This document shows positions 21,975 to 32,084 of a stretch of 64,000 bases of DNA, in pieces (the first letter of the stretch is position 1; each line of letters begins with the position of its first letter). This DNA comes from Lunularia cruciata. Taxonomy: Eukaryota; Streptophyta; Marchantiopsida; Lunulariales; Lunulariaceae. The DNA is taken from positions 20,328,727-20,392,726 of the forward strand of contig OX419762.1 in the NCBI GenBank assembly GCA_948567375.1. The letters are read 5' to 3'. Below the pieces are notes generated by a model, which was not told the origin of the DNA, searched no databases, and saw nothing but the letters and a program-made list of their open reading frames with translations. The position numbers and the translations under genes were made by a program.

Positions 21975-22111
21975 AGGTGTTGCCATCCAAGAGAGTGGAT
22001 CACCCCTCTTGGAAGAACATGGGCTACAAAGATTGAGTAATTTTGGAGAGAAAAATCACAATACAATTGACAAGTTAGGAGTATTCTAGAGAGATGACAA
22101 GATAGAAGCTC

Positions 22112-22357
22112 TTGGTGGAGAATTTCTTGCACCCTCTTTCTATTCTTGAATCCATTTCACATCAAGGTTATGAAGATCAACAAGAGCAAGTGAGAGTATA
22201 TCTTATGTACTATTTTGGAGCAGAGTTCATGGACATAGTGATGAATTCACCAAACTTGATGATTCTGCCTGTAGTGATTTATGATAAAGAGTGGGATTTG
22301 ACTGTCCAAAATCCTCTCCTTTTTAACACTCAACTAGAAATTCATTATGTTGTTTGA
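22112..22357 (+). CDS. Short pre-gag open frame of chromovirus B
   Basis: This 81-codon frame lies between the primer site and gag. Its middle part, YYFGAEFMDIVMNSPNLMILP followed by VVIYDKEW, resembles the end of the 61-codon frame in the same position of element A (SRFGQDFLHMITM, LILPIVTYGEW). The surrounding gag and pol are full of stops, yet this frame is open. I recognise no family. It may be only a fortuitously surviving piece of a longer leader protein. Confidence 0.4.
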   Translation: MVENFLHPLSILESISHQGYEDQQEQVRVYLMYYFGAEFMDIVMNSPNLMILPVVIYDKEWDLTVQNPLLFNTQLEIHYVV

Positions 22358-22689
22358 CCAAAAGCAATGTTTTAGGGATTTTGTAGTCAGGAATTTTGGT
22401 GAGAAATATTATCATCAAGTGATAGCCTTTGAAGTTTTGATGGTAGTCCCAATAGTTTGTGCGCTCTCCAGAGTGATCATATTAACTCTTTATTGAAATA
22501 ATAAGTAAAGATTGAGTGTTTGTAGGAACCATGGATCCGCAATTGCAGGAGCTGATGCAAGGAATGTAGGGGATGTTGAATGAGTTTTGAGAGATCAAGA
22601 TGACCATGGAGGCATTACAAAGTCAAGTACAGACCTTCACAAATGACCAAGAAATGTAGGAGGGAGAATCATTGAAAAACTCAATACTT

Positions 22690-23690
22690 GCAATTGAAGC
22701 TCTTTGGAGAGGCACCCATTCTGATCAACAATGAAGCCACACTTGCTATTACGGATGAAGAAGACTTGCAACATTGAGCCCTACAAAGTGCACTGTTCTA
22801 TAGGAGTAGAGGAGAATTGGATTTTGAGGATGAATCAATACTTCAGATTGTTCTCAATAGAGATCACCAAGCAGTCAAGAGGTGTGTTTGCATGTGGGTA
22901 CTTGACCGATAAAAGCACTCGCATGGTATGATGCTTGGGAACAATCAAGGTTGGTAGAAGGAAGAGAGGTCACATGGACAGCAATGCAAAAAGGACTATT
23001 GAAGAATTTTCAATATGTGGACTCCATGCAAATGGCCTAAATCCAACTATGGGGATTGAGGCAAAAGAAGAGCGTACAAGATTACATTGAGGCCTTTCTT
23101 GATATGCAAGTTGTAATAACCAACATGAGCCCAACAGAGGCACCAAACAATTTCAAACGAGGGTTGAAAGGAGCAGATTTACCAAGGAGTCATGGTACAA
23201 AATCCTCATACTATATTTGAGGCCATTGCTTGCACTTAGAGAATAGTTGGGGCACTTGGAGTAGGTGAAGGAGTAGTTTCATCTCAACATTATTGGGCAA
23301 AAATGTCACATATGGGTGGACTAATTCCTACAGAATTGGGCAACCTTCAATTTTGGGACCAAGGAGCACAACCACTTCAAGGAGAATGGGGTCAAGTGGA
23401 ATAACAAAGAAAGTGAGTTGCATGAGAAGAAGGACCTCAAAGAGAACATCATTGTAACAATTGTAGCTATATTGGGCACATATCTATCAAATGTTGTGTC
23501 TATCTTCTTAGAGGCCCTTGGCCTCCATACAGGCAATCTTTGAAAAACAGGGCAAGACAAACTAAAGAAGAGGATGCAGAAATCACCTCGGAAAATGAAG
23601 ATCACCAATAAATGTACTTGCAGCCTTATTGGCTCAATTGGAAAGCAAAAAAGCAAAGGGAGGAAGCAGACAAGTGCGCAAAGATCCAAA
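22690..23690 (+). pseudogene. gag relic of chromovirus B
   Basis: Capsid-like sequence is visible from 22731, with VEENWILRMNQYFRLF, then TWTAMQKGLLKNF and QDYIEAFLDMQV broken by stops. A zinc knuckle C-N-N-C-S-Y-I-G-H-I-S-I-K-C (CX2CX4HX4C) lies at 23453-23494. This order is that of Ty3/gypsy gag. Several in-frame stops and frameshifts inactivate it. Confidence 0.75.
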
Positions 23691-23734
23691 TAGGTAAACT
23701 CACAATTGATTGATGTGAATGGAGTCCTAGAAGG

Positions 23735-25620
23735 CAATCAAGTGAGAATATTGATAGATCTTGGAGCAACAAGGAATTCCTTGTTCCACTCTATTCCATT
23801 GAGATTGGGGGATGGATCTAGAGAAGGATGCAAGTGAAGAAGTTGAGTTACCTAATGGCCAAATAGAGAGGATTGAGTTGTTACCTAGGAAAGAAGCACT
23901 CTCTATAAGAGAATATCATGAAAAATTGAGTGGCAAGTGATATAACTAACTCGTTAGGTTGCAATCTTAGGCATGCCATGGATGGAGCACTACAATCTTA
24001 TGGTCAATTGGAAAAAGAAAGTCGTGAAAACTCACCAATGGAAGTTCATTGGAGTTAAAGATAGAGCACACATGCAAGAAGTACCTCTTTATGTCATAGG
24101 GAAAACAATGATCTATAATACAGATAGATATTTCATGGGTCTAATAAGAGAAGTCCAGAGTGCACAACTCAACGGACAAGTTCTTGAGAAATTGAAAGAA
24201 TTGGTTAATGAGTTCCAAGATGTCTTCCTGGATGACTTGCCATCAAGATTACCACCAGAAAGGAGAGTAGACCATAAAATAGAGATAATTCTTGGGAAGA
24301 CACCTCCTTGTAAGGCCCCATATAGTCTATCACCTCATGAGTTGGAGGAGTGTAAAGGCTCAAATTGAAGATATGTTGCAGAAAGGATTTATCCAACCAA
24401 ATGTATCACCATATGGGACTCTTGTCTTGTTTGCAAAGAAAAAGGATGGTACAATGTGCATGTGCATGTGTATTGACTATCGGGGCCCAAATCAATAGAT
24501 AGTGAAGAATAAATACCCCTTACCTCACATGGACAACTTGTTTGATCAACTCAATGGGGAAAAATACTTCACCAAACTAGATCTATGAAGCGAGAACAAC
24601 CATATTTAGTTTGAAGAGGAAGACATTCATAAAACTACCTTTTGAACAAGATATGGTCACTTTGAGTACCTAGTGATGTCGTTGGCCTCACCAATGCAAC
24701 AACCACTTTCATGAGTTTGATGAATGACATATTTTGTCCATACTTGGATAAATCTATTATCATTTTCCTAGATGATATTCTCATCTATGGTAGTATGATG
24801 ATGGAACACAAGCAACATTTGTGAGAAGTTCCCTAAATTTTATGACAAAATCAATTGTACACCAAAATCTCAAAGTGTGAGTTTGGCAAGTTTGAAGTAG
24901 ACTATTTGGGGCATAGAGTAAGTGCCATAGGTATCTAAGTGTTGAAAGATAAAATAAAGGTCATTCAAAAATGATGTGCTCTAAAGGATTAGCCTCAACT
25001 CAAGAGCTTCTTGGGGTTGACGGGGTACTATCATCAATTTGTCAAGGACTTCTCCAAGGTGGCACAACCTCTAACAACATTACTCTACAAGGGGAAAAAG
25101 TGGATATAGAGAACCGCACAAGTATTGGACTTTTAGGAATTGAACGATGCATAACTACATGCACCAATCTTGAAATGGTATGACCAAAAACATCCAATCA
25201 AGTTGGCTACGAGTGCATCAGGTGTAGCAATAGAAGCAATCCTACAACAAAAGCAGCATGACAGATGGCACCTATTTGCATATTTCTCTTGAAACTTGTT
25301 GCCAATAGAACATAACTATCACACCACCAAATGAGAAGAGTTGGTCATTGTCCTTGCAACCAAGCATTGGAAGCACTATCTTGTGAGAAGGCATTTGTAG
25401 TGGAGATAGATCACAAACTTGTAGTCTACCTCGAGACACAAAAACATCTCTCCCATTGATAGATTTGATGGGCAAAGTGGAGACAATGGTTCAACATGAT
25501 GATCACGTATATGGAAGGCAAGAGACAACTCATAGATGCATTCACGTGAATGCTTATGGCAACCAATTTGGTGGTAGAGTTAAAGATGATCCTTGAATTT
25601 TGGCCAAGGATGCTTGTTGC
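23735..25620 (+). pseudogene. Protease, RT and RNase H relic of chromovirus B
   Basis: The protease motif ILIDLGATRN is at about 23748-23777, with Leu where Ser/Thr is usual (D-S-G-A-T). From 23973 an open 131-codon piece runs into RT (ELVNEFQDVFLDDLP ... PYSLSPHELEE). After a frameshift follow QKGFIQPNVSPYGT, CIDYRGPNQ, YFTKLDL, RYGHFEYL and the catalytic IIFLDDILIYG near 24760-24795. The RNase H part has LATSASGVAIEAILQQ (usual Asp replaced by Ser) and LVIVLATKHWKHYLV. Many stops are present. Confidence 0.82.
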
Positions 25621-25681
25621 CACAAAAACTAACCCACAAATTGTAGGAGCTCAATCATCCATAAGTGTCACCAGTACTTGA

Positions 25682-27116
25682 TGTAATACTCCAAGGACAA
25701 GAGAAGAGAGAAAACACATATTTCACACTCAATCATCCGATGCCCCAAAGGAGCACCTTCTCTTTATTATATAGACAAAGAGGATCTCCTCCAAGGAAGC
25801 TCCACCCTTGGATTACTTACTTGGATGGGTGACATGTAGGTCCTGATCTTATCTGGTTGAACAAACATGCTTTGACCAGAGGGAATCTTTTAGGGAATCT
25901 TCCTATATGAATCTTAGAATCATGTGGGTGAGGTACCATTGGAAAGCTCTCAACAAGAAAAACCAAGGGGAGGGAAGGCCAGCCATTCCTTTTTTAGGAG
26001 AGGGTTTGCACATATTTAGGCCTAATTCATTTGTTTAGGCCTCCAAAATTGCTTTCAAAGATTTCAAGCACATTTTGGTTTGTACTCTATTAGTAAAAGT
26101 CCCTTTTTGGTGATACCTCTTTCTAATCTATCTATTTAGTCCATCATGTGTAACATCTTTCTAGATGTTACCAAACCAATTCTCACCTTTAAATCATATG
26201 TCTAGCTATTGGTTCTAAGGTTTTCAAGGCTATTTTGGTTTTTTCTCTATTAGTAAAAGTTCTCTTTTGGTGATACTTCTATCTGATTTATTTTTTCTAT
26301 CATGTATAACATCATTCCAGATATTACCAAACTAATTTTCACATCGAGATCATATGGCTAGCTCTTGGTATTACACCCAAGAACACACATTTTGGGATGG
26401 CAAGTGTAATACTTTGAGGATAGGAGACCTAAAGAAAACACACCATGAGAAACACATAATTTCACACTCAAACCTCTGATGCCCCAAAGGGGCACCTTCT
26501 CTTTATTATATAGACAAAGTGGATCTCCTCCAAGGAAGCTCCACCATAGGATTAGGCACACAGATAGGTGACATGCTAACAAACTACACCCTTGGATTAC
26601 TTACTTGGATGGGTGATATGTCAGTCTGGTCCTATCTGGTCAGTCAAACAAGCTTTGGGCAAAGGGAATATTTAGGGAATCTTCCTATAGGAATCTCAGA
26701 ATCACGTGGGTGACATACCGTTGGAAAGCTCTCAACTAGACAAACCAAGAAGGAGGGAAGGTCAGCCTTTTCTTCATACTAGGAGGAGGGAGAATGTGCA
26801 CATTTTTTAGGCCTAATTCATCCATTTAGGCCTCCAAAATTGCATTCAAAGATTTCAAGCATATTTTGGTTCCTACTCTATTTCTAGAAGTCTACTTTTG
26901 GTGCTACTTATTTTTGATCTATTAAGTCTATCATGTGTAACATCCTTCTAGATGTTACCAAACCAATTTTCACCTTTAAATCATATGTCTAGCTATTGGT
27001 TCTAAGGTTTTCAAGTCTATATTGGTTTCTACCCTATTAGTACAAGTACTCTTTTGGTTATACTTCTATCTGATTTATTTTTTCCATCATGTATAACATC
27101 ATTCTAGATGTTACCA
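25682..27116 (-). mobile_element. Two nested minus-strand LTRs of the B family
   Basis: Two LTR copies of B type lie in reverse orientation, 25682-26375 and 26405-27116, separated by only 29 bp. Both begin TGTAATACT on the plus strand and contain the reverse of the TATA region. Both share an internal duplication of about 150 bp (26085-26220 with 26240-26375, and 26870-27000 with 27010-27116) that the host element's own LTRs lack. The right copy lacks the terminal GGTATTACA. They look like a second B-family insertion that lost its inside. Most of the host integrase is missing at this point, so a deletion accompanied or followed the event. Confidence 0.75.
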
Positions 27117-27120
27117 TTCT

Positions 27121-28140
27121 CTCCATCTATAGACCAATGGTCAGATGGAGTGGGCTAATCATCCTATTGAGGACATGCTCTGTAACACCCATTTGTGCAT
27201 GTGTGTGGTATTGTGATATTTAGCTTGATATTACAAGTACTTAAGAGATATTATTTATATAGAGATAAAGGATGGTTCTATATTAGTCATGGTTTGCTAA
27301 AGTTAATCATAGCTAAGATAGATGGGACCTTACTTTAGAGGAAGTAGAAAAGATGAGCACCACTATTTTGGATTTTAGTGTGTTGACTTGGTATTATTCT
27401 TAGCTGTTTGGCTTTGAGGAAAGAGTTGAGAACTCTTGGGCCCGCAAGCCTTTTTGTTTTGGATTCTTCTTTAGTCCAAGGATAGCCCATGTGAAGGAAT
27501 CCTTGACTTAGTGGTTGGGTCAATATAAGACCACATGCTTAGGGGAATATGCCCATGTGAATGGATATTCCTTTCTACTTTTTGACTTTACTTGACTTTT
27601 AGTCTAGTAACTTGAGTTACTATGGTAATTAGTAACTTTGGTACGTAACTATTTCACAAGTATATAAACAAGGAGTGAGGAGGTACTCATCATCCTTTCA
27701 TTTGCAACTATCTCTCTCTCATTGAGTTCTCTAGTGAGCAATGTCTTGAGTCTTGGAGTGTTAGCCTTGGAGGAGTATGATGGAGTTGGGGTTCCTTGCC
27801 TTCTTAGTCCATGGTGCGCTACCATAATAGCCATCAGAGCTTCATCCTAAGTGAGAGACAGGCCGGCTCACAGCTCAAGAGTTTCACTCTAGAAGAGCAA
27901 GAAAGGTGGGATACCTTACTTCCACTAGTGGGGTTTGCTTACAACAATTCACTTAATGCATCCACACAAGTCACACCATTCTATCTAATGTATGGAGAAC
28001 ATCCTTTCACCCCATCAAGCTTGATGAAGTTCAGTCTGATGGATAGCAAGCTGGAGGTTGTCAACACTTTTGTTTCTAGGATCCAACAAGGGCTGGAGAA
28101 TGCCAAAAACAAGTTGAAGATTGCTAAAAATTGACAAAAC
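27121..28140 (+). pseudogene. Integrase end of chromovirus B, split by an insertion
   Basis: At 27131-27180 the integrase phrase reads PNGQMEWANHPIEDML, a decayed form of HPQTDGQTERANRTIEDML. The frame resumes at 27873 as SFTLEEQERWDTLLPLVGFA, then YNNSLNASTQVTPFYLMYGE (27811-28134 is open), the well-known end of the integrase core. The 692 bp between interrupt one codon stretch. The zinc finger and first half of the core are absent. Confidence 0.8.
27181..27872 (+). mobile_element. Solo-LTR-like insertion in the integrase of B
   Basis: A 692-bp block opens TGTAACACCC and ends CTCACA, with GCTC on both sides (27177-27180 and 27873-27876). The integrase codons on either side join in frame across it if one GCTC is discounted, so the insertion is directly visible. 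It has TATATAAACAAGG near 27660, a likely TATA region, and a CTCTCTCTCATTGAG tract like the R-U5 of copia-type LTRs. It has no similarity to the A or B LTRs. The exact family is unknown. The duplication is 4 bp or an imperfect 5 bp, so I keep the boundary tentative. Confidence 0.65.
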
Positions 28141-28513
28141 CAATATGCACATGCACATGCCAACACTTGGATTTTGATGTGGGGGATCAAGTTTGGTTAT
28201 CAAAAACCAACCTCATAGTTTCAATTTTTGTTTTTCAGCAAAATATGAAAATAAATGAGTCACACACTAAGCATAGCAAATTATGTTTTTATATTAAATT
28301 TATAATAAAGTTTCTGTTGGCCCTCTTAAGCTCAGACCATGTTTTATTGGACCTTTTTCCATACTTCATCAAATTGGCGCAAAAGCCTACCTCCTCATAC
28401 TACCGGCTCACATGATGATTCATGTCTCCTTATTATGCAGATATGCACCCAACCAAAAAAAATTCCTTCCTTACAAGAAATTTTACCTTGTCTATCAGTC
28501 ATTGATGATACAA

Positions 28514-28640
28514 AGGAGTATGAAGTCAAACGCATTCACTAGAAGTGCATCTACATATGGAATACTTGGTACATTGGAAAGGGTACTCCTTGTACAAGGC
28601 AACATGGGAGCCAACAGCCAACTTGACTAATGCACCAATG
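28514..28640 (+). pseudogene. Degraded chromodomain of chromovirus B
   Basis: KEYEVKRIH, a stop, then IGKGTP and, one frame over, YKATWEPTANLTNAP. This is the pattern EYEV...WKGYP...ATWEP of retroelement chromodomains, in the expected place between integrase and 3' LTR. The frameshift and stop make it non-functional. It shows that B, like A, belonged to the chromovirus branch. Confidence 0.75.
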
Positions 28641-28678
28641 TTATTGAAATCTTTTGAGCAACAAGGACATTGTGTCTT

Positions 28679-28693
28679 AAAAGGAGGGAAGTT
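28679..28693 (+). other. Polypurine tract of chromovirus B
   Basis: AAAAGGAGGGAAGTT directly before the 3' LTR. Confidence 0.75.
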
Positions 28694-29279
28694 TGTAATA
28701 CCAATAGCTTGACACATGATCTAGAGATGAAAATTGGTTTGGTGACATCTGAAAGGATATTTCATATGATGGAGAAAGTAGATTAGATAGAATTATCACA
28801 AAATAGCACTTCTTCTAATAGTGCAGAAGCCAAAATAGACCTAAAAACTTCAAAGGCAATTTTGGAGGCCTAAATGGATGAATTAGGCCTAAAAAATGTG
28901 CACATTTTCTCTCCCCAACAAAGGTAAGGCTGGCCTTCACTCCTCTCTGATTTGTCTCACCAAGAGCTTTCCAACGGTATCTCACTCATGTGATATTGAG
29001 ATTCCTACAATAAGATTCCCTAGAAGATTCCTACCAGTCAAGGCCTATTTGACCAACCAGATGGGACCAGGACTGACATGTCACCCATCCAAATAAGTAA
29101 TTCAAGGGTGGAGCTTTCTGATAGGTAGCCTTTCCATGTACCTAATCCTATGGTGGAGCTTTTTTAGAGGAGATCCTCTTTGGCTATATAATAAAGAGAA
29201 GGTGCTCTTTTGGAGCATCAGAGTTTGAGTGTAGAATTCATGCTTTCTCTATTAGTTTCTCTATCCTTGGAATATTACA
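28694..29279 (+). repeat. 3' LTR of chromovirus B
   Basis: 586 bp, TGTAATACCAATAGC to GGAATATTACA, aligning with 21383-21961. Divergence is visibly higher than between the two LTRs of element A, so B is the older insertion. Confidence 0.87.
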
Positions 29280-29806
29280 ATTTTTAGGGATATGCAACAT
29301 GTGTTTATTTATTTTCTCAAAGGAAAAACACCATTCAAATCATCTATCATAGAATGGACAATAGGAAATGTTAGAGGGAAAATTCCAAAAACACTAGAAA
29401 CATTATAATCTACTAGCACATCCACTTGGCATAAGATGTTTAGTTCACCTTGACATCTAATCTAGTGGTAAGTCGTTGCTAATAAAGTCCCATAAAAATA
29501 AAATTGAAATCCCTCTAGCCCGTAAAGGACTCTTCAGCACCCATAGCTCATTTTCAAGTGCATTCATGTTTTGGAAATAAAATGTTACATGCATCCATTA
29601 AAATTTTGAAGTGTCTATATTGACTACCTACAAAATTTTAAAATTTTGGAATCTGAACCTCTAATGTTGATGAAGTATCACAAGCTAATACTCCAAGCAA
29701 ACTAGTGAATGCAAGAGAGTTAATCTTAAGTCAATGTTTATTCTTTACTCACCATTTCTAGTTAGTCACCACTTTAGAGTTATGGTGAAAAGAGACTTGA
29801 CTTACT

Positions 29807-29877
<71 letters not shown>

Positions 29878-29936
29878 GTGTGGGACTTCTATCCCATAGA
29901 CCATTCATTGGTAAACTTTGGTGTCTCCACACATAA
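29280..29936. other. No gene seen; long TA microsatellite
   Basis: Holds an uninterrupted TA run of about 66 bp at 29809-29874. Open frames through it encode only Tyr-Ile repeats. The last five bases, CATAA (29932-29936), are the left target duplication of the next element. Confidence 0.8.
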
Positions 29937-30527
29937 TATAACAATATGGAGTGTACAAACAAGTTAGTCAAGACTAATGAAGTAAAAAATAGGCCAAATT
30001 AGTTCCAAGAATTATAAGAATATTCTAGATGCATCTAAGAAGCTACTTATCACCTTCCAAGTATTGGGTAATGTGCATACCAAGTGGTGATTTTAGGAGG
30101 AAGCTTCTTGAGAAGCTTAGCTTGCACGCCAAGTAAATAGCTTTTAAAAGGAAGCTTCTTGGTAAGCTTCCCAACTAGCTTAGCTGCACACCAAGTATAC
30201 GGCTTCTAGAAGGAAGCTTAGCTGGACTTGCACTCAAAGAAAATAGCTTTTAGTAACCTTTTTGAGAATTTTCTCAAGAACCTTGTATGCTTCCCTATAA
30301 ATACCAAAGCCCAATCTCATACCAGGCATTTGGAGTTTCTCTCATTCAAGAGTTCTAATACAATCTTTGACTTTGATCTTCCATTCTACTATTTCTCTCA
30401 TTGGTCTTTTACATTTGTAATTTTTCACTTTGATCTTCTATTCTCCTATTTCTCTCCTTGGTCTTTAACATTTATAATTTTTCACTTTGATCCTACATTC
30501 TCCTATTTCTCTCCTTGGTCTTTTACA
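29937..30527 (+). mobile_element. Solo LTR of the A superfamily, target duplication CATAA
   Basis: A plus-strand LTR of 591 bp opens TATAACAATATGGAG and ends GGTCTTTTACA. It is flanked by CATAA at 29932-29936 and 30528-30532, so it is a true solo LTR left by recombination. GAAGCTTCTTGAGAAGCTT (30100-30118) and GAATATTC (30018-30025) match heat-shock half-sites. The 3' part is expanded: a 57-bp unit starting CTTTGATCTT repeats at 30371, 30428 and 30485. Each copy contains the LTR terminal phrase, so the LTR end is present nearly three times. Confidence 0.9.
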
Positions 30528-30532
30528 CATAA

Positions 30533-32084
30533 CACCATTATGGTTGTGGTGTTGGTGCATGGATGAATTTGGGTTCTTTAAGGAACCAAGAACTCACCAG
30601 ATGGCCATGTAGTAATGTTTTATTCTTTGTTCAAGTTTTTTATGAACATTATTAAGTTAGGTTATACCAGTGTAAATTTTGGATCAGATTGGATTTAATG
30701 TTTCTTGCCATAATTGGTCTTAATAAAGCTTGATAGTGAGAGAAAGTCTATAATTTGTATATAATAGACATGCTTTAGTTGCAGATAAGAAAATTCTTTC
30801 TTTCCAAACATTTTTTCAAGTGCTAGAGAGCAATTTGTAGTATATAGGATATCTCTATAGCATTTATTTAACTTAAATCCTTACTGTGGCAATTTTGCAT
30901 CTGACTTTCTTTTGTACTTCCCTAGTAAGGTATCAAGAAGAAATACATCTAATTTTCTCAGAAAGGAAAATAATTTTTATATATAGCTCCAAAATATATT
31001 AATGAAGAAAGTAAAGAAAAGCAAAAAAATTTGAGATATACTAATTGGGAAACTTGTAAATCCACCTAAGATTTTGAACAAAGACCAAACCAAAATTTTT
31101 AAGTCATTTCTTGTAGATACTCATAAAGCTTTCTTAGATTGCATATTGCAAAAAAAATTGTTGGGATAATTCAGAGTACTCATAAAACTCTCTCTTTAAT
31201 ATAATATGGTATTTTTTTAATGAGAAGGGAGTGGATGTGGCCGTTGTTTGGACATGTATTGCAATTTTTTGGTTTTCAATTACATGTTATGATTTCAATT
31301 AGGCTATTATGGAATCTTATAGCTATCCCATCAACGTTTTATGGTTTATCTTGCCCAAATAGTGGAGTGTGCTAGAGAATGACCTGTAAAGGTTTACATG
31401 CTTTTTATTTTTCTATAAATTAACTCATTCCTGCATTATTAACTCATTTATTATTTTATTGGAGATTCTCATCAATTTTATCTAGACATTTTTACTTTGA
31501 AAGCCTATCATCTTCATATAATGTTTTTCTCAATAAATTTTACAAGCTATCCCATCAGTCCAATAAACCATTTTTTAATACCCAAATTGAAACCTTATAT
31601 TGATTCTCATAAGTTGTAAGTGATTCAAATAAACTCAAGCGACTTGCTTTGAATTTAGTGATTTGGAATGTGCTTACATCAACCAAAAATTACAATATTC
31701 TAGTAATGCAGAAAAATAATAATCCAAAATTCATATCATATCTTGTTGCATGTGTGAAAAATGTTCCACATAATTATCCTGGTAAATCTGGTTGCCTTTG
31801 TAGAAATTTTATTCATGGTTTGTCCCTTTACAGATTAATTTAAAGACTTCAAGCTCAAGGTGAGATTTGAGTCGAATTCCATAAAGCCTGCCCTAATAAG
31901 ACCTGACTGTTTCATTTTATAGATGAGATCTGACAGTAGTAGTCATTTTCACAAATATGTACTTGTGTGAGCTCCAAATAGCCTACGTAATGAGATCAAT
32001 GAAGAAAGGCAACCATGTAGAACACATGAAGGAGGGAAAGAGCAGCCTGGAGCCTTTACATTTTATTGGCCTTAAGGTGTTGGG
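30533..32084. other. AT-rich, no gene seen
   Basis: No open frame above 65 codons, no repeats and no terminal structures were recognised. Confidence 0.4.

Larger units (their letters stand above)
21383..29279 (+). mobile_element. Ty3/gypsy chromovirus B, old, with nested insertions
   Basis: A plus-strand element bounded by LTRs 21383-21961 and 28694-29279, both opening TGTAATAC/TGTAATACC and ending at ATTAAA/ATTACA. Flanking five bases are ATTCT and ATTTT, a target duplication with one mismatch. A primer site TGGTATCATAGT follows the 5' LTR, and the purine tract AAAAGGAGGGAAGT precedes the 3' LTR. Internal order is leader frame, gag with zinc knuckle, protease, RT, RNase H, a gap, integrase end and chromodomain. 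Stops and frameshifts are frequent, so it is dead. Two foreign pieces lie inside, at 25682-27116 and 27181-27872. It belongs to a different family from A but shares the architecture. Confidence 0.88.

Noticed and set aside
29734-29967. Tyr-Ile repeat frames on both strands
   Set aside because: They are translations of the TA microsatellite.
30228-30566. 112-codon frame with repeated FHFDLLFSYFSPWS phrases
   Set aside because: It is a product of the 57-bp tandem repeat in the solo LTR (57 is divisible by three), not a protein-coding gene.
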